From Aphanomyces cochlioides (lineage: Eukaryota; Oomycota; Saprolegniomycetes; Saprolegniales; Verrucalvaceae): a stretch of 40,220 nt of DNA. Below are positions 1 through 13,269 of this stretch, piece by piece. Location: positions 1 to 40,220 of the forward strand of contig JAHQRK010000074.1 of assembly GCA_019828595.1 (NCBI GenBank). Reading direction: 5' to 3'. The number at the start of each line of letters is the position of its first letter. Position 1 is the first letter of the stretch. A model generated the notes under the pieces. The model saw only the letters and a program-made list of their open reading frames with translations, did not search any database and had not been told where the DNA came from. A program made the position numbers and the translations under genes.

Positions 1-1271
1 CGTGGCGAGTGGGTATCTCGATGGGGTCGAGATGCGTGTGGCACGTGGGTACCAAAAGTGGAGAAAAAGTGGCATCGAGATGCATTTTGTGGGATATGCT
101 TGGACTCTCGCGTGTTGATTTCGGACCAAGTTGATGCTTGGTCGTCCACCACACGAGCATGACACCTTTCAAACATGCCAGACGTGGCGAGTGGGTATCT
201 CGATGGGGTCGAGATGTGCATGTGGCACGTGGGTACCGAAAAGTGGAGAAAAAGTGGCATGAGATGCATTTTGTGGGGTATGCTTGGGACTCTCGCGTGT
301 TGATTTCGGACCAAGTTGATGCTTGGTCGTCCACCACACGAGCATGACACCTTTCAAACATGCCAGACGTGGCGAGTGGGTATTTCGATGGGGTCGAGAT
401 GTGCATGTGGCACGTGGGTACCAAAAGTGGAGAAAAAGTGGCATCGAGATGCATTTTGTGGGGTATGCTTGGGACTCTCGCGTGTTGATTTCGGACCAAG
501 TTGATGCTTGGTCGTCCACCACACGAGCATGACACCTTTCAAACATGCCAGACGTGGCGAGTGGGTATCTCGATGGGGTCGAGATGTGCATGTGGCACGT
601 GGGTACCAAAAGTGGAGAAAAAGTGGCATCGAGATGCATTTTGTGGGGTATGCTTGGGACTCTCGCGTGTTGATTTCGGACCAAGTTGATGCTTGGTCGT
701 CCACCACACGAGCATGACACCTTTCAAACATGCCAGACGTGGCGAGTGGGTATCTCGATGGGTCGAGATGTGCATGTGGCACGTGGGTACCAAAAGTGGA
801 GAAAAAGTGGCATCGAGATGCATTTTGTGGGGTATGCTTGGGACTCTCGCGTGTTGATTTCGGACCAAGTTGATGCTTGGTCGTCCACCACACGAGCATG
901 ACACCTTTCAAACATGCCAGACGTGGCGAGTGGGTATCTCGATGGGGTCGAGATGTGCATGTGGCACGTGGGTACCAAAAGTGGAGAAAAAGTGGCATCG
1001 AGATGCATTTTGTGGGGTATGCTTGGGACTCTCGCGTGTTGATTTCGGACCAAGTTGATGCTTGGTCGTCCACCACACGAGCGTGACACCTTTCAAACAT
1101 GCCAGACGTGGCGAGTGGGTATCTCGATGGGGTCGAGATGTGCATGTGGCACGTGGGTACCGAAAGTGGAGAAAAAGTGGCATCGAGATGCATTTTGTGG
1201 GGTATGCTTGGGACTCTCGCATGTTGATTTCGGACCAAGTTGATGCTTGGTCGTCCACCACACGAGCATGA
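1..1271 (+). repeat. Variant-rich left part of the satellite array
   Basis: These monomers differ from the consensus far more often than the interior does. The first has a 2-nt loss near 34, plus a G-to-A change and a lost G near 94-106. The second has a compensated +1/-1 indel pair (near 238 and 270). Others show C to T near 384, a lost G in the GGGG run near 760 (a 184-bp monomer), A to G at 1082, an A-to-G change in the ACCAAAAG stretch near 1162, and G to A near 1221. This resembles the reduced homogenisation usually seen toward array edges, which suggests the left array boundary may lie not far outside the window. Confidence 0.85.
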
Positions 1272-2572
1272 CACCTTTCAAACATGCCAGACGTGGCGAG
1301 TGGGTATCTCGATGGGGTCGAGATGTGCATGTGGCACGTGGGTACCAAAAGTGGAGAAAAAGTGGCATCGAGATGCATTTTGTGGGGTATGCTTGGGACT
1401 CTCGCGTGTTGATTTCGGACCAAGTTGATGCTTGGTCGTCCACCACACGAGCATGACACCTTTCAAACATGCCAGACGTGGCGAGTGGGTATCTCGATGG
1501 GGTCGAGATGTGCATGTGGCACGTGGGTACCAAAAGTGGAGAAAAAGTGGCATCGAGATGCATTTTGTGGGGTATGCTTGGGACTCTCGCGTGTTGATTT
1601 CGGACCAAGTTGATGCTTGGTCGTCCACCACACGAGCATGACACCTTTCAAACATGCCAGACGTGGCGAGTGGGTATCTCGATGGGGTCGAGATGTGCAT
1701 GTGGCACGTGGGTACCAAAAGTGGAGAAAAAGTGGCATCGAGATGCATTTTGTGGGGTATGCTTGGGACTCTCGCGTGTTGATTTCGGACCAAGTTGATG
1801 CTTGGTCGTCCACCACACGAGCATGACACCTTTCAAACATGCCAGACGTGGCGAGTGGGTATCTCGATGGGGTCGAGATGTGCATGTGGCACGTGGGTAC
1901 CAAAAGTGGAGAAAAAGTGGCATCGAGATGCATTTTGTGGGGTATGCTTGGGACTCTCGCGTGTTGATTTCGGACCAAGTTGATGCTTGGTCGTCCACCA
2001 CACGAGCATGACACCTTTCAAACATGCCAGACGTGGCGAGTGGGTATCTCGATGGGGTCGAGATGTGCATGTGGCACGTGGGTACCAAAAGTGGAGAAAA
2101 AGTGGCATCGAGATGCATTTTGTGGGGTATGCTTGGGACTCTCGCGTGTTGATTTCGGACCAAGTTGATGCTTGGTCGTCCACCACACGAGCATGACACC
2201 TTTCAAACATGCCAGACGTGGCGAGTGGGTATCTCGATGGGGTCGAGATGTGCATGTGGCACGTGGGTACCAAAAGTGGAGAAAAAGTGGCATCGAGATG
2301 CATTTTGTGGGGTATGCTTGGGACTCTCGCGTGTTGATTTCGGACCAAGTTGATGCTTGGTCGTCCACCACACGAGCATGACACCTTTCAAACATGCCAG
2401 ACGTGGCGAGTGGGTATCTCGATGGGGTCGAGATGTGCATGTGGCACGTGGGTACCAAAAGTGGAGAAAAAGTGGCATCGAGATGCATTTTGTGGGGTAT
2501 GCTTGGGACTCTCGCGTGTTGATTTCGGACCAAGTTGATGCTTGGTCGTCCACCACACGAGCATGACACCTT

Positions 2573-2910
2573 TCAAACATGCCAGACGTGGCGAGTGGGT
2601 ATCTCGATGGGGTCGAGGATGTGCGTGTGGCACGTGGGTACCAAAAGTGGAGAAAAAGTGGCATCGAGATGCATTTTGTGGGGTATGCTTGGGACTCTCG
2701 CGTGTTGATTTCGGACCAAGTTGATGCTTGGTCGTCCACCACACGAGCATGACACCTTTCAAACATGCCAGACGTGGCGAGTGGGTATCTCGATGGGGTC
2801 GAGATGTGCATGTGGCACGTGGGTACCAAAAGTGAGAAAAGTGGCATCGAGATGCATTTTGTGGGGTATGCTTGGGACTCTCGCGTGTTGATTTCGGACC
2901 AAGTTGATGC
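2573..2910 (+). repeat. Two adjacent variant monomers (186 and 183 bp)
   Basis: The first copy has an extra G in the GTCGAGGATG stretch near 2617 and reads GCGTGTGG at 2623-2630, where the consensus has GCATGTGG. The next copy has lost 2 nt from the GTGGAGAAAAAGTGG stretch near 2833. Together they span 369 bp instead of 370. Flanking monomers on both sides are consensus. Confidence 0.85.
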
Positions 2911-5220
2911 TTGGTCGTCCACCACACGAGCATGACACCTTTCAAACATGCCAGACGTGGCGAGTGGGTATCTCGATGGGGTCGAGATGTGCATGTGGCA
3001 CGTGGGTACCAAAAGTGGAGAAAAAGTGGCATCGAGATGCATTTTGTGGGGTATGCTTGGGACTCTCGCGTGTTGATTTCGGACCAAGTTGATGCTTGGT
3101 CGTCCACCACACGAGCATGACACCTTTCAAACATGCCAGACGTGGCGAGTGGGTATCTCGATGGGGTCGAGATGTGCATGTGGCACGTGGGTACCAAAAG
3201 TGGAGAAAAAGTGGCATCGAGATGCATTTTGTGGGGTATGCTTGGGACTCTCGCGTGTTGATTTCGGACCAAGTTGATGCTTGGTCGTCCACCACACGAG
3301 CATGACACCTTTCAAACATGCCAGACGTGGCGAGTGGGTATCTCGATGGGGTCGAGATGTGCATGTGGCACGTGGGTACCAAAAGTGGAGAAAAAGTGGC
3401 ATCGAGATGCATTTTGTGGGGTATGCTTGGGACTCTCGCGTGTTGATTTCGGACCAAGTTGATGCTTGGTCGTCCACCACACGAGCATGACACCTTTCAA
3501 ACATGCCAGACGTGGCGAGTGGGTATCTCGATGGGGTCGAGATGTGCATGTGGCACGTGGGTACCAAAAGTGGAGAAAAAGTGGCATCGAGATGCATTTT
3601 GTGGGGTATGCTTGGGACTCTCGCGTGTTGATTTCGGACCAAGTTGATGCTTGGTCGTCCACCACACGAGCATGACACCTTTCAAACATGCCAGACGTGG
3701 CGAGTGGGTATCTCGATGGGGTCGAGATGTGCATGTGGCACGTGGGTACCAAAAGTGGAGAAAAAGTGGCATCGAGATGCATTTTGTGGGGTATGCTTGG
3801 GACTCTCGCGTGTTGATTTCGGACCAAGTTGATGCTTGGTCGTCCACCACACGAGCATGACACCTTTCAAACATGCCAGACGTGGCGAGTGGGTATCTCG
3901 ATGGGGTCGAGATGTGCATGTGGCACGTGGGTACCAAAAGTGGAGAAAAAGTGGCATCGAGATGCATTTTGTGGGGTATGCTTGGGACTCTCGCGTGTTG
4001 ATTTCGGACCAAGTTGATGCTTGGTCGTCCACCACACGAGCATGACACCTTTCAAACATGCCAGACGTGGCGAGTGGGTATCTCGATGGGGTCGAGATGT
4101 GCATGTGGCACGTGGGTACCAAAAGTGGAGAAAAAGTGGCATCGAGATGCATTTTGTGGGGTATGCTTGGGACTCTCGCGTGTTGATTTCGGACCAAGTT
4201 GATGCTTGGTCGTCCACCACACGAGCATGACACCTTTCAAACATGCCAGACGTGGCGAGTGGGTATCTCGATGGGGTCGAGATGTGCATGTGGCACGTGG
4301 GTACCAAAAGTGGAGAAAAAGTGGCATCGAGATGCATTTTGTGGGGTATGCTTGGGACTCTCGCGTGTTGATTTCGGACCAAGTTGATGCTTGGTCGTCC
4401 ACCACACGAGCATGACACCTTTCAAACATGCCAGACGTGGCGAGTGGGTATCTCGATGGGGTCGAGATGTGCATGTGGCACGTGGGTACCAAAAGTGGAG
4501 AAAAAGTGGCATCGAGATGCATTTTGTGGGGTATGCTTGGGACTCTCGCGTGTTGATTTCGGACCAAGTTGATGCTTGGTCGTCCACCACACGAGCATGA
4601 CACCTTTCAAACATGCCAGACGTGGCGAGTGGGTATCTCGATGGGGTCGAGATGTGCATGTGGCACGTGGGTACCAAAAGTGGAGAAAAAGTGGCATCGA
4701 GATGCATTTTGTGGGGTATGCTTGGGACTCTCGCGTGTTGATTTCGGACCAAGTTGATGCTTGGTCGTCCACCACACGAGCATGACACCTTTCAAACATG
4801 CCAGACGTGGCGAGTGGGTATCTCGATGGGGTCGAGATGTGCATGTGGCACGTGGGTACCAAAAGTGGAGAAAAAGTGGCATCGAGATGCATTTTGTGGG
4901 GTATGCTTGGGACTCTCGCGTGTTGATTTCGGACCAAGTTGATGCTTGGTCGTCCACCACACGAGCATGACACCTTTCAAACATGCCAGACGTGGCGAGT
5001 GGGTATCTCGATGGGGTCGAGATGTGCATGTGGCACGTGGGTACCAAAAGTGGAGAAAAAGTGGCATCGAGATGCATTTTGTGGGGTATGCTTGGGACTC
5101 TCGCGTGTTGATTTCGGACCAAGTTGATGCTTGGTCGTCCACCACACGAGCATGACACCTTTCAAACATGCCAGACGTGGCGAGTGGGTATCTCGATGGG
5201 GTCGAGATGTGCATGTGGCA

Positions 5221-5240
5221 CGTGGGTACAAAAAGTGGAG
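5221..5240 (+). repeat. Point variant disrupting GGTACC in one monomer
   Basis: One monomer reads GGGTACAAAAAG where all others near it read GGGTACCAAAAG (C to A at 5230). It is the only loss of the GGTACC palindrome that I found while reading the array. Confidence 0.8.
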
Positions 5241-5759
5241 AAAAAGTGGCATCGAGATGCATTTTGTGGGGTATGCTTGGGACTCTCGCGTGTTGATTTC
5301 GGACCAAGTTGATGCTTGGTCGTCCACCACACGAGCATGACACCTTTCAAACATGCCAGACGTGGCGAGTGGGTATCTCGATGGGGTCGAGATGTGCATG
5401 TGGCACGTGGGTACCAAAAGTGGAGAAAAAGTGGCATCGAGATGCATTTTGTGGGGTATGCTTGGGACTCTCGCGTGTTGATTTCGGACCAAGTTGATGC
5501 TTGGTCGTCCACCACACGAGCATGACACCTTTCAAACATGCCAGACGTGGCGAGTGGGTATCTCGATGGGGTCGAGATGTGCATGTGGCACGTGGGTACC
5601 AAAAGTGGAGAAAAAGTGGCATCGAGATGCATTTTGTGGGGTATGCTTGGGACTCTCGCGTGTTGATTTCGGACCAAGTTGATGCTTGGTCGTCCACCAC
5701 ACGAGCATGACACCTTTCAAACATGCCAGACGTGGCGAGTGGGTATCTCGATGGGGTCG

Positions 5760-6231
5760 AGAGTGCATGTGGCACGTGGGTACCAAAAGTGGAGAAAAAG
5801 TGGCATCGAGATGCATTTTGTGGGGTATGCTTGGGACTCTCGCGTGTTGATTTCGGACCAAGTTGATGCTTTGGTCGTCCGCCACACGAGCATGACACCT
5901 TGGTCAAACATGCCAGACGTGGCGAGTGGGTATCTCGATGGGGTCGAGATGTGCATGTGGCACGTGGGTACCAAAAGTGGAGAAAAAGTGGCATCGAGAT
6001 GCATTTTGTGGGGTATGCTTGGGACTCTCGCGTGTTGATTTCGGACCAAGTTGATGCTTGGTCGTCCACCACACGAGCATGACACCTTTCGAACATGCCA
6101 GACGTGGTAAGTGGGTATCTGGATGGGGTCAGATATTGCGTGTGGCACGTGGGTACCAAAAGTGGAGAGTGGCATAGAGATGCATTTTGTAAGGTATGTT
6201 TGGGACTCTCGCGTGTTGATTTCGGACCAAG
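5760..6231 (+). repeat. Strongly diverged satellite patch, the last before the homogeneous block
   Basis: Three consecutive monomers together span 553 bp instead of 555. The first has lost a base near 5762, gained a T near 5870, has A to G near 5881, and reads CCTTGGTC for CCTTTC near 5898. After a near-normal copy, the third (about 6091-6231) is the most diverged monomer in the window. It has changes at 6091, 6108, 6109 and 6121, a rearranged TCAGATATTGCG stretch, a 4-nt loss in the A-run near 6166, and GTAAGGTATGTTTG for GTGGGGTATGCTTG. Several hairpin arms are destroyed, yet GTGTGGCACGTGGGTACC is retained. Confidence 0.85.
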
Positions 6232-6416
6232 TTGATGCTTGGTCGTCCACCACACGAGCATGACACCTTTCAAACATGCCAGACGTGGCGAGTGGGTATC
6301 TCGATGGGGTCGAGATGTGCATGTGGCACGTGGGTACCAAAAGTGGAGAAAAAGTGGCATCGAGATGCATTTTGTGGGGTATGCTTGGGACTCTCGCGTG
6401 TTGATTTCGGACCAAG
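6232..6416 (+). repeat. Reference (consensus) satellite monomer with internal inverted repeats
   Basis: This is one clean monomer of the homogeneous block, used as the reference phase. It contains TCTCGA/TCGAGA arms around a 5-nt loop (6299-6315), GTGC/GCAC arms around 5 nt (6317-6329), the palindrome CACGTG (6327-6332) directly followed by GGTACC (6333-6338), and GCATC/GATGC arms around GA (6357-6368). A 7-bp pair GACCAAG/CTTGGTC with a 6-nt loop lies at 6410-6429, running just past the chosen monomer end. The octamer TCGAGATG occurs twice, 50 bp apart (6310 and 6360), hinting at an older internal duplication. CACGTG is the general bHLH/E-box core and also the core of the budding-yeast CDEI element bound by Cbf1; a protein-binding role here is only a suggestion. 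Confidence 0.9.
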
Positions 6417-9400
6417 TTGATGCTTGGTCGTCCACCACACGAGCATGACACCTTTCAAACATGCCAGACGTGGCGAGTGGGTATCTCGATGGGGTCGAGA
6501 TGTGCATGTGGCACGTGGGTACCAAAAGTGGAGAAAAAGTGGCATCGAGATGCATTTTGTGGGGTATGCTTGGGACTCTCGCGTGTTGATTTCGGACCAA
6601 GTTGATGCTTGGTCGTCCACCACACGAGCATGACACCTTTCAAACATGCCAGACGTGGCGAGTGGGTATCTCGATGGGGTCGAGATGTGCATGTGGCACG
6701 TGGGTACCAAAAGTGGAGAAAAAGTGGCATCGAGATGCATTTTGTGGGGTATGCTTGGGACTCTCGCGTGTTGATTTCGGACCAAGTTGATGCTTGGTCG
6801 TCCACCACACGAGCATGACACCTTTCAAACATGCCAGACGTGGCGAGTGGGTATCTCGATGGGGTCGAGATGTGCATGTGGCACGTGGGTACCAAAAGTG
6901 GAGAAAAAGTGGCATCGAGATGCATTTTGTGGGGTATGCTTGGGACTCTCGCGTGTTGATTTCGGACCAAGTTGATGCTTGGTCGTCCACCACACGAGCA
7001 TGACACCTTTCAAACATGCCAGACGTGGCGAGTGGGTATCTCGATGGGGTCGAGATGTGCATGTGGCACGTGGGTACCAAAAGTGGAGAAAAAGTGGCAT
7101 CGAGATGCATTTTGTGGGGTATGCTTGGGACTCTCGCGTGTTGATTTCGGACCAAGTTGATGCTTGGTCGTCCACCACACGAGCATGACACCTTTCAAAC
7201 ATGCCAGACGTGGCGAGTGGGTATCTCGATGGGGTCGAGATGTGCATGTGGCACGTGGGTACCAAAAGTGGAGAAAAAGTGGCATCGAGATGCATTTTGT
7301 GGGGTATGCTTGGGACTCTCGCGTGTTGATTTCGGACCAAGTTGATGCTTGGTCGTCCACCACACGAGCATGACACCTTTCAAACATGCCAGACGTGGCG
7401 AGTGGGTATCTCGATGGGGTCGAGATGTGCATGTGGCACGTGGGTACCAAAAGTGGAGAAAAAGTGGCATCGAGATGCATTTTGTGGGGTATGCTTGGGA
7501 CTCTCGCGTGTTGATTTCGGACCAAGTTGATGCTTGGTCGTCCACCACACGAGCATGACACCTTTCAAACATGCCAGACGTGGCGAGTGGGTATCTCGAT
7601 GGGGTCGAGATGTGCATGTGGCACGTGGGTACCAAAAGTGGAGAAAAAGTGGCATCGAGATGCATTTTGTGGGGTATGCTTGGGACTCTCGCGTGTTGAT
7701 TTCGGACCAAGTTGATGCTTGGTCGTCCACCACACGAGCATGACACCTTTCAAACATGCCAGACGTGGCGAGTGGGTATCTCGATGGGGTCGAGATGTGC
7801 ATGTGGCACGTGGGTACCAAAAGTGGAGAAAAAGTGGCATCGAGATGCATTTTGTGGGGTATGCTTGGGACTCTCGCGTGTTGATTTCGGACCAAGTTGA
7901 TGCTTGGTCGTCCACCACACGAGCATGACACCTTTCAAACATGCCAGACGTGGCGAGTGGGTATCTCGATGGGGTCGAGATGTGCATGTGGCACGTGGGT
8001 ACCAAAAGTGGAGAAAAAGTGGCATCGAGATGCATTTTGTGGGGTATGCTTGGGACTCTCGCGTGTTGATTTCGGACCAAGTTGATGCTTGGTCGTCCAC
8101 CACACGAGCATGACACCTTTCAAACATGCCAGACGTGGCGAGTGGGTATCTCGATGGGGTCGAGATGTGCATGTGGCACGTGGGTACCAAAAGTGGAGAA
8201 AAAGTGGCATCGAGATGCATTTTGTGGGGTATGCTTGGGACTCTCGCGTGTTGATTTCGGACCAAGTTGATGCTTGGTCGTCCACCACACGAGCATGACA
8301 CCTTTCAAACATGCCAGACGTGGCGAGTGGGTATCTCGATGGGGTCGAGATGTGCATGTGGCACGTGGGTACCAAAAGTGGAGAAAAAGTGGCATCGAGA
8401 TGCATTTTGTGGGGTATGCTTGGGACTCTCGCGTGTTGATTTCGGACCAAGTTGATGCTTGGTCGTCCACCACACGAGCATGACACCTTTCAAACATGCC
8501 AGACGTGGCGAGTGGGTATCTCGATGGGGTCGAGATGTGCATGTGGCACGTGGGTACCAAAAGTGGAGAAAAAGTGGCATCGAGATGCATTTTGTGGGGT
8601 ATGCTTGGGACTCTCGCGTGTTGATTTCGGACCAAGTTGATGCTTGGTCGTCCACCACACGAGCATGACACCTTTCAAACATGCCAGACGTGGCGAGTGG
8701 GTATCTCGATGGGGTCGAGATGTGCATGTGGCACGTGGGTACCAAAAGTGGAGAAAAAGTGGCATCGAGATGCATTTTGTGGGGTATGCTTGGGACTCTC
8801 GCGTGTTGATTTCGGACCAAGTTGATGCTTGGTCGTCCACCACACGAGCATGACACCTTTCAAACATGCCAGACGTGGCGAGTGGGTATCTCGATGGGGT
8901 CGAGATGTGCATGTGGCACGTGGGTACCAAAAGTGGAGAAAAAGTGGCATCGAGATGCATTTTGTGGGGTATGCTTGGGACTCTCGCGTGTTGATTTCGG
9001 ACCAAGTTGATGCTTGGTCGTCCACCACACGAGCATGACACCTTTCAAACATGCCAGACGTGGCGAGTGGGTATCTCGATGGGGTCGAGATGTGCATGTG
9101 GCACGTGGGTACCAAAAGTGGAGAAAAAGTGGCATCGAGATGCATTTTGTGGGGTATGCTTGGGACTCTCGCGTGTTGATTTCGGACCAAGTTGATGCTT
9201 GGTCGTCCACCACACGAGCATGACACCTTTCAAACATGCCAGACGTGGCGAGTGGGTATCTCGATGGGGTCGAGATGTGCATGTGGCACGTGGGTACCAA
9301 AAGTGGAGAAAAAGTGGCATCGAGATGCATTTTGTGGGGTATGCTTGGGACTCTCGCGTGTTGATTTCGGACCAAGTTGATGCTTGGTCGTCCACCACAC

Positions 9401-12400
9401 GAGCATGACACCTTTCAAACATGCCAGACGTGGCGAGTGGGTATCTCGATGGGGTCGAGATGTGCATGTGGCACGTGGGTACCAAAAGTGGAGAAAAAGT
9501 GGCATCGAGATGCATTTTGTGGGGTATGCTTGGGACTCTCGCGTGTTGATTTCGGACCAAGTTGATGCTTGGTCGTCCACCACACGAGCATGACACCTTT
9601 CAAACATGCCAGACGTGGCGAGTGGGTATCTCGATGGGGTCGAGATGTGCATGTGGCACGTGGGTACCAAAAGTGGAGAAAAAGTGGCATCGAGATGCAT
9701 TTTGTGGGGTATGCTTGGGACTCTCGCGTGTTGATTTCGGACCAAGTTGATGCTTGGTCGTCCACCACACGAGCATGACACCTTTCAAACATGCCAGACG
9801 TGGCGAGTGGGTATCTCGATGGGGTCGAGATGTGCATGTGGCACGTGGGTACCAAAAGTGGAGAAAAAGTGGCATCGAGATGCATTTTGTGGGGTATGCT
9901 TGGGACTCTCGCGTGTTGATTTCGGACCAAGTTGATGCTTGGTCGTCCACCACACGAGCATGACACCTTTCAAACATGCCAGACGTGGCGAGTGGGTATC
10001 TCGATGGGGTCGAGATGTGCATGTGGCACGTGGGTACCAAAAGTGGAGAAAAAGTGGCATCGAGATGCATTTTGTGGGGTATGCTTGGGACTCTCGCGTG
10101 TTGATTTCGGACCAAGTTGATGCTTGGTCGTCCACCACACGAGCATGACACCTTTCAAACATGCCAGACGTGGCGAGTGGGTATCTCGATGGGGTCGAGA
10201 TGTGCATGTGGCACGTGGGTACCAAAAGTGGAGAAAAAGTGGCATCGAGATGCATTTTGTGGGGTATGCTTGGGACTCTCGCGTGTTGATTTCGGACCAA
10301 GTTGATGCTTGGTCGTCCACCACACGAGCATGACACCTTTCAAACATGCCAGACGTGGCGAGTGGGTATCTCGATGGGGTCGAGATGTGCATGTGGCACG
10401 TGGGTACCAAAAGTGGAGAAAAAGTGGCATCGAGATGCATTTTGTGGGGTATGCTTGGGACTCTCGCGTGTTGATTTCGGACCAAGTTGATGCTTGGTCG
10501 TCCACCACACGAGCATGACACCTTTCAAACATGCCAGACGTGGCGAGTGGGTATCTCGATGGGGTCGAGATGTGCATGTGGCACGTGGGTACCAAAAGTG
10601 GAGAAAAAGTGGCATCGAGATGCATTTTGTGGGGTATGCTTGGGACTCTCGCGTGTTGATTTCGGACCAAGTTGATGCTTGGTCGTCCACCACACGAGCA
10701 TGACACCTTTCAAACATGCCAGACGTGGCGAGTGGGTATCTCGATGGGGTCGAGATGTGCATGTGGCACGTGGGTACCAAAAGTGGAGAAAAAGTGGCAT
10801 CGAGATGCATTTTGTGGGGTATGCTTGGGACTCTCGCGTGTTGATTTCGGACCAAGTTGATGCTTGGTCGTCCACCACACGAGCATGACACCTTTCAAAC
10901 ATGCCAGACGTGGCGAGTGGGTATCTCGATGGGGTCGAGATGTGCATGTGGCACGTGGGTACCAAAAGTGGAGAAAAAGTGGCATCGAGATGCATTTTGT
11001 GGGGTATGCTTGGGACTCTCGCGTGTTGATTTCGGACCAAGTTGATGCTTGGTCGTCCACCACACGAGCATGACACCTTTCAAACATGCCAGACGTGGCG
11101 AGTGGGTATCTCGATGGGGTCGAGATGTGCATGTGGCACGTGGGTACCAAAAGTGGAGAAAAAGTGGCATCGAGATGCATTTTGTGGGGTATGCTTGGGA
11201 CTCTCGCGTGTTGATTTCGGACCAAGTTGATGCTTGGTCGTCCACCACACGAGCATGACACCTTTCAAACATGCCAGACGTGGCGAGTGGGTATCTCGAT
11301 GGGGTCGAGATGTGCATGTGGCACGTGGGTACCAAAAGTGGAGAAAAAGTGGCATCGAGATGCATTTTGTGGGGTATGCTTGGGACTCTCGCGTGTTGAT
11401 TTCGGACCAAGTTGATGCTTGGTCGTCCACCACACGAGCATGACACCTTTCAAACATGCCAGACGTGGCGAGTGGGTATCTCGATGGGGTCGAGATGTGC
11501 ATGTGGCACGTGGGTACCAAAAGTGGAGAAAAAGTGGCATCGAGATGCATTTTGTGGGGTATGCTTGGGACTCTCGCGTGTTGATTTCGGACCAAGTTGA
11601 TGCTTGGTCGTCCACCACACGAGCATGACACCTTTCAAACATGCCAGACGTGGCGAGTGGGTATCTCGATGGGGTCGAGATGTGCATGTGGCACGTGGGT
11701 ACCAAAAGTGGAGAAAAAGTGGCATCGAGATGCATTTTGTGGGGTATGCTTGGGACTCTCGCGTGTTGATTTCGGACCAAGTTGATGCTTGGTCGTCCAC
11801 CACACGAGCATGACACCTTTCAAACATGCCAGACGTGGCGAGTGGGTATCTCGATGGGGTCGAGATGTGCATGTGGCACGTGGGTACCAAAAGTGGAGAA
11901 AAAGTGGCATCGAGATGCATTTTGTGGGGTATGCTTGGGACTCTCGCGTGTTGATTTCGGACCAAGTTGATGCTTGGTCGTCCACCACACGAGCATGACA
12001 CCTTTCAAACATGCCAGACGTGGCGAGTGGGTATCTCGATGGGGTCGAGATGTGCATGTGGCACGTGGGTACCAAAAGTGGAGAAAAAGTGGCATCGAGA
12101 TGCATTTTGTGGGGTATGCTTGGGACTCTCGCGTGTTGATTTCGGACCAAGTTGATGCTTGGTCGTCCACCACACGAGCATGACACCTTTCAAACATGCC
12201 AGACGTGGCGAGTGGGTATCTCGATGGGGTCGAGATGTGCATGTGGCACGTGGGTACCAAAAGTGGAGAAAAAGTGGCATCGAGATGCATTTTGTGGGGT
12301 ATGCTTGGGACTCTCGCGTGTTGATTTCGGACCAAGTTGATGCTTGGTCGTCCACCACACGAGCATGACACCTTTCAAACATGCCAGACGTGGCGAGTGG

Positions 12401-13083
12401 GTATCTCGATGGGGTCGAGATGTGCATGTGGCACGTGGGTACCAAAAGTGGAGAAAAAGTGGCATCGAGATGCATTTTGTGGGGTATGCTTGGGACTCTC
12501 GCGTGTTGATTTCGGACCAAGTTGATGCTTGGTCGTCCACCACACGAGCATGACACCTTTCAAACATGCCAGACGTGGCGAGTGGGTATCTCGATGGGGT
12601 CGAGATGTGCATGTGGCACGTGGGTACCAAAAGTGGAGAAAAAGTGGCATCGAGATGCATTTTGTGGGGTATGCTTGGGACTCTCGCGTGTTGATTTCGG
12701 ACCAAGTTGATGCTTGGTCGTCCACCACACGAGCATGACACCTTTCAAACATGCCAGACGTGGCGAGTGGGTATCTCGATGGGGTCGAGATGTGCATGTG
12801 GCACGTGGGTACCAAAAGTGGAGAAAAAGTGGCATCGAGATGCATTTTGTGGGGTATGCTTGGGACTCTCGCGTGTTGATTTCGGACCAAGTTGATGCTT
12901 GGTCGTCCACCACACGAGCATGACACCTTTCAAACATGCCAGACGTGGCGAGTGGGTATCTCGATGGGGTCGAGATGTGCATGTGGCACGTGGGTACCAA
13001 AAGTGGAGAAAAAGTGGCATCGAGATGCATTTTGTGGGGTATGCTTGGGACTCTCGCGTGTTGATTTCGGACCAAGTTGATGC

Positions 13084-13269
13084 TTGGTCGTCCACCACAC
13101 GAGCATGACACCTTTCAAACATGCCAGACGTGGCGAGTGGGTATCTCGATGGGGTCGAGATGTGCATGTGGCACGTGGGTACCAAAAAGTGGAGAAAAAG
13201 TGGCATCGAGATGCATTTTGTGGGGTATGCTTGGGACTCTCGCGTGTTGATTTCGGACCAAGTTGATGC
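13084..13269 (+). repeat. 186-bp monomer with one extra A
   Basis: The A4 run after GGTACC is A5 at 13184-13188, making this copy 186 bp. The copies on both sides are consensus. The same insertion recurs once more, at 27430-27434. Confidence 0.85.
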
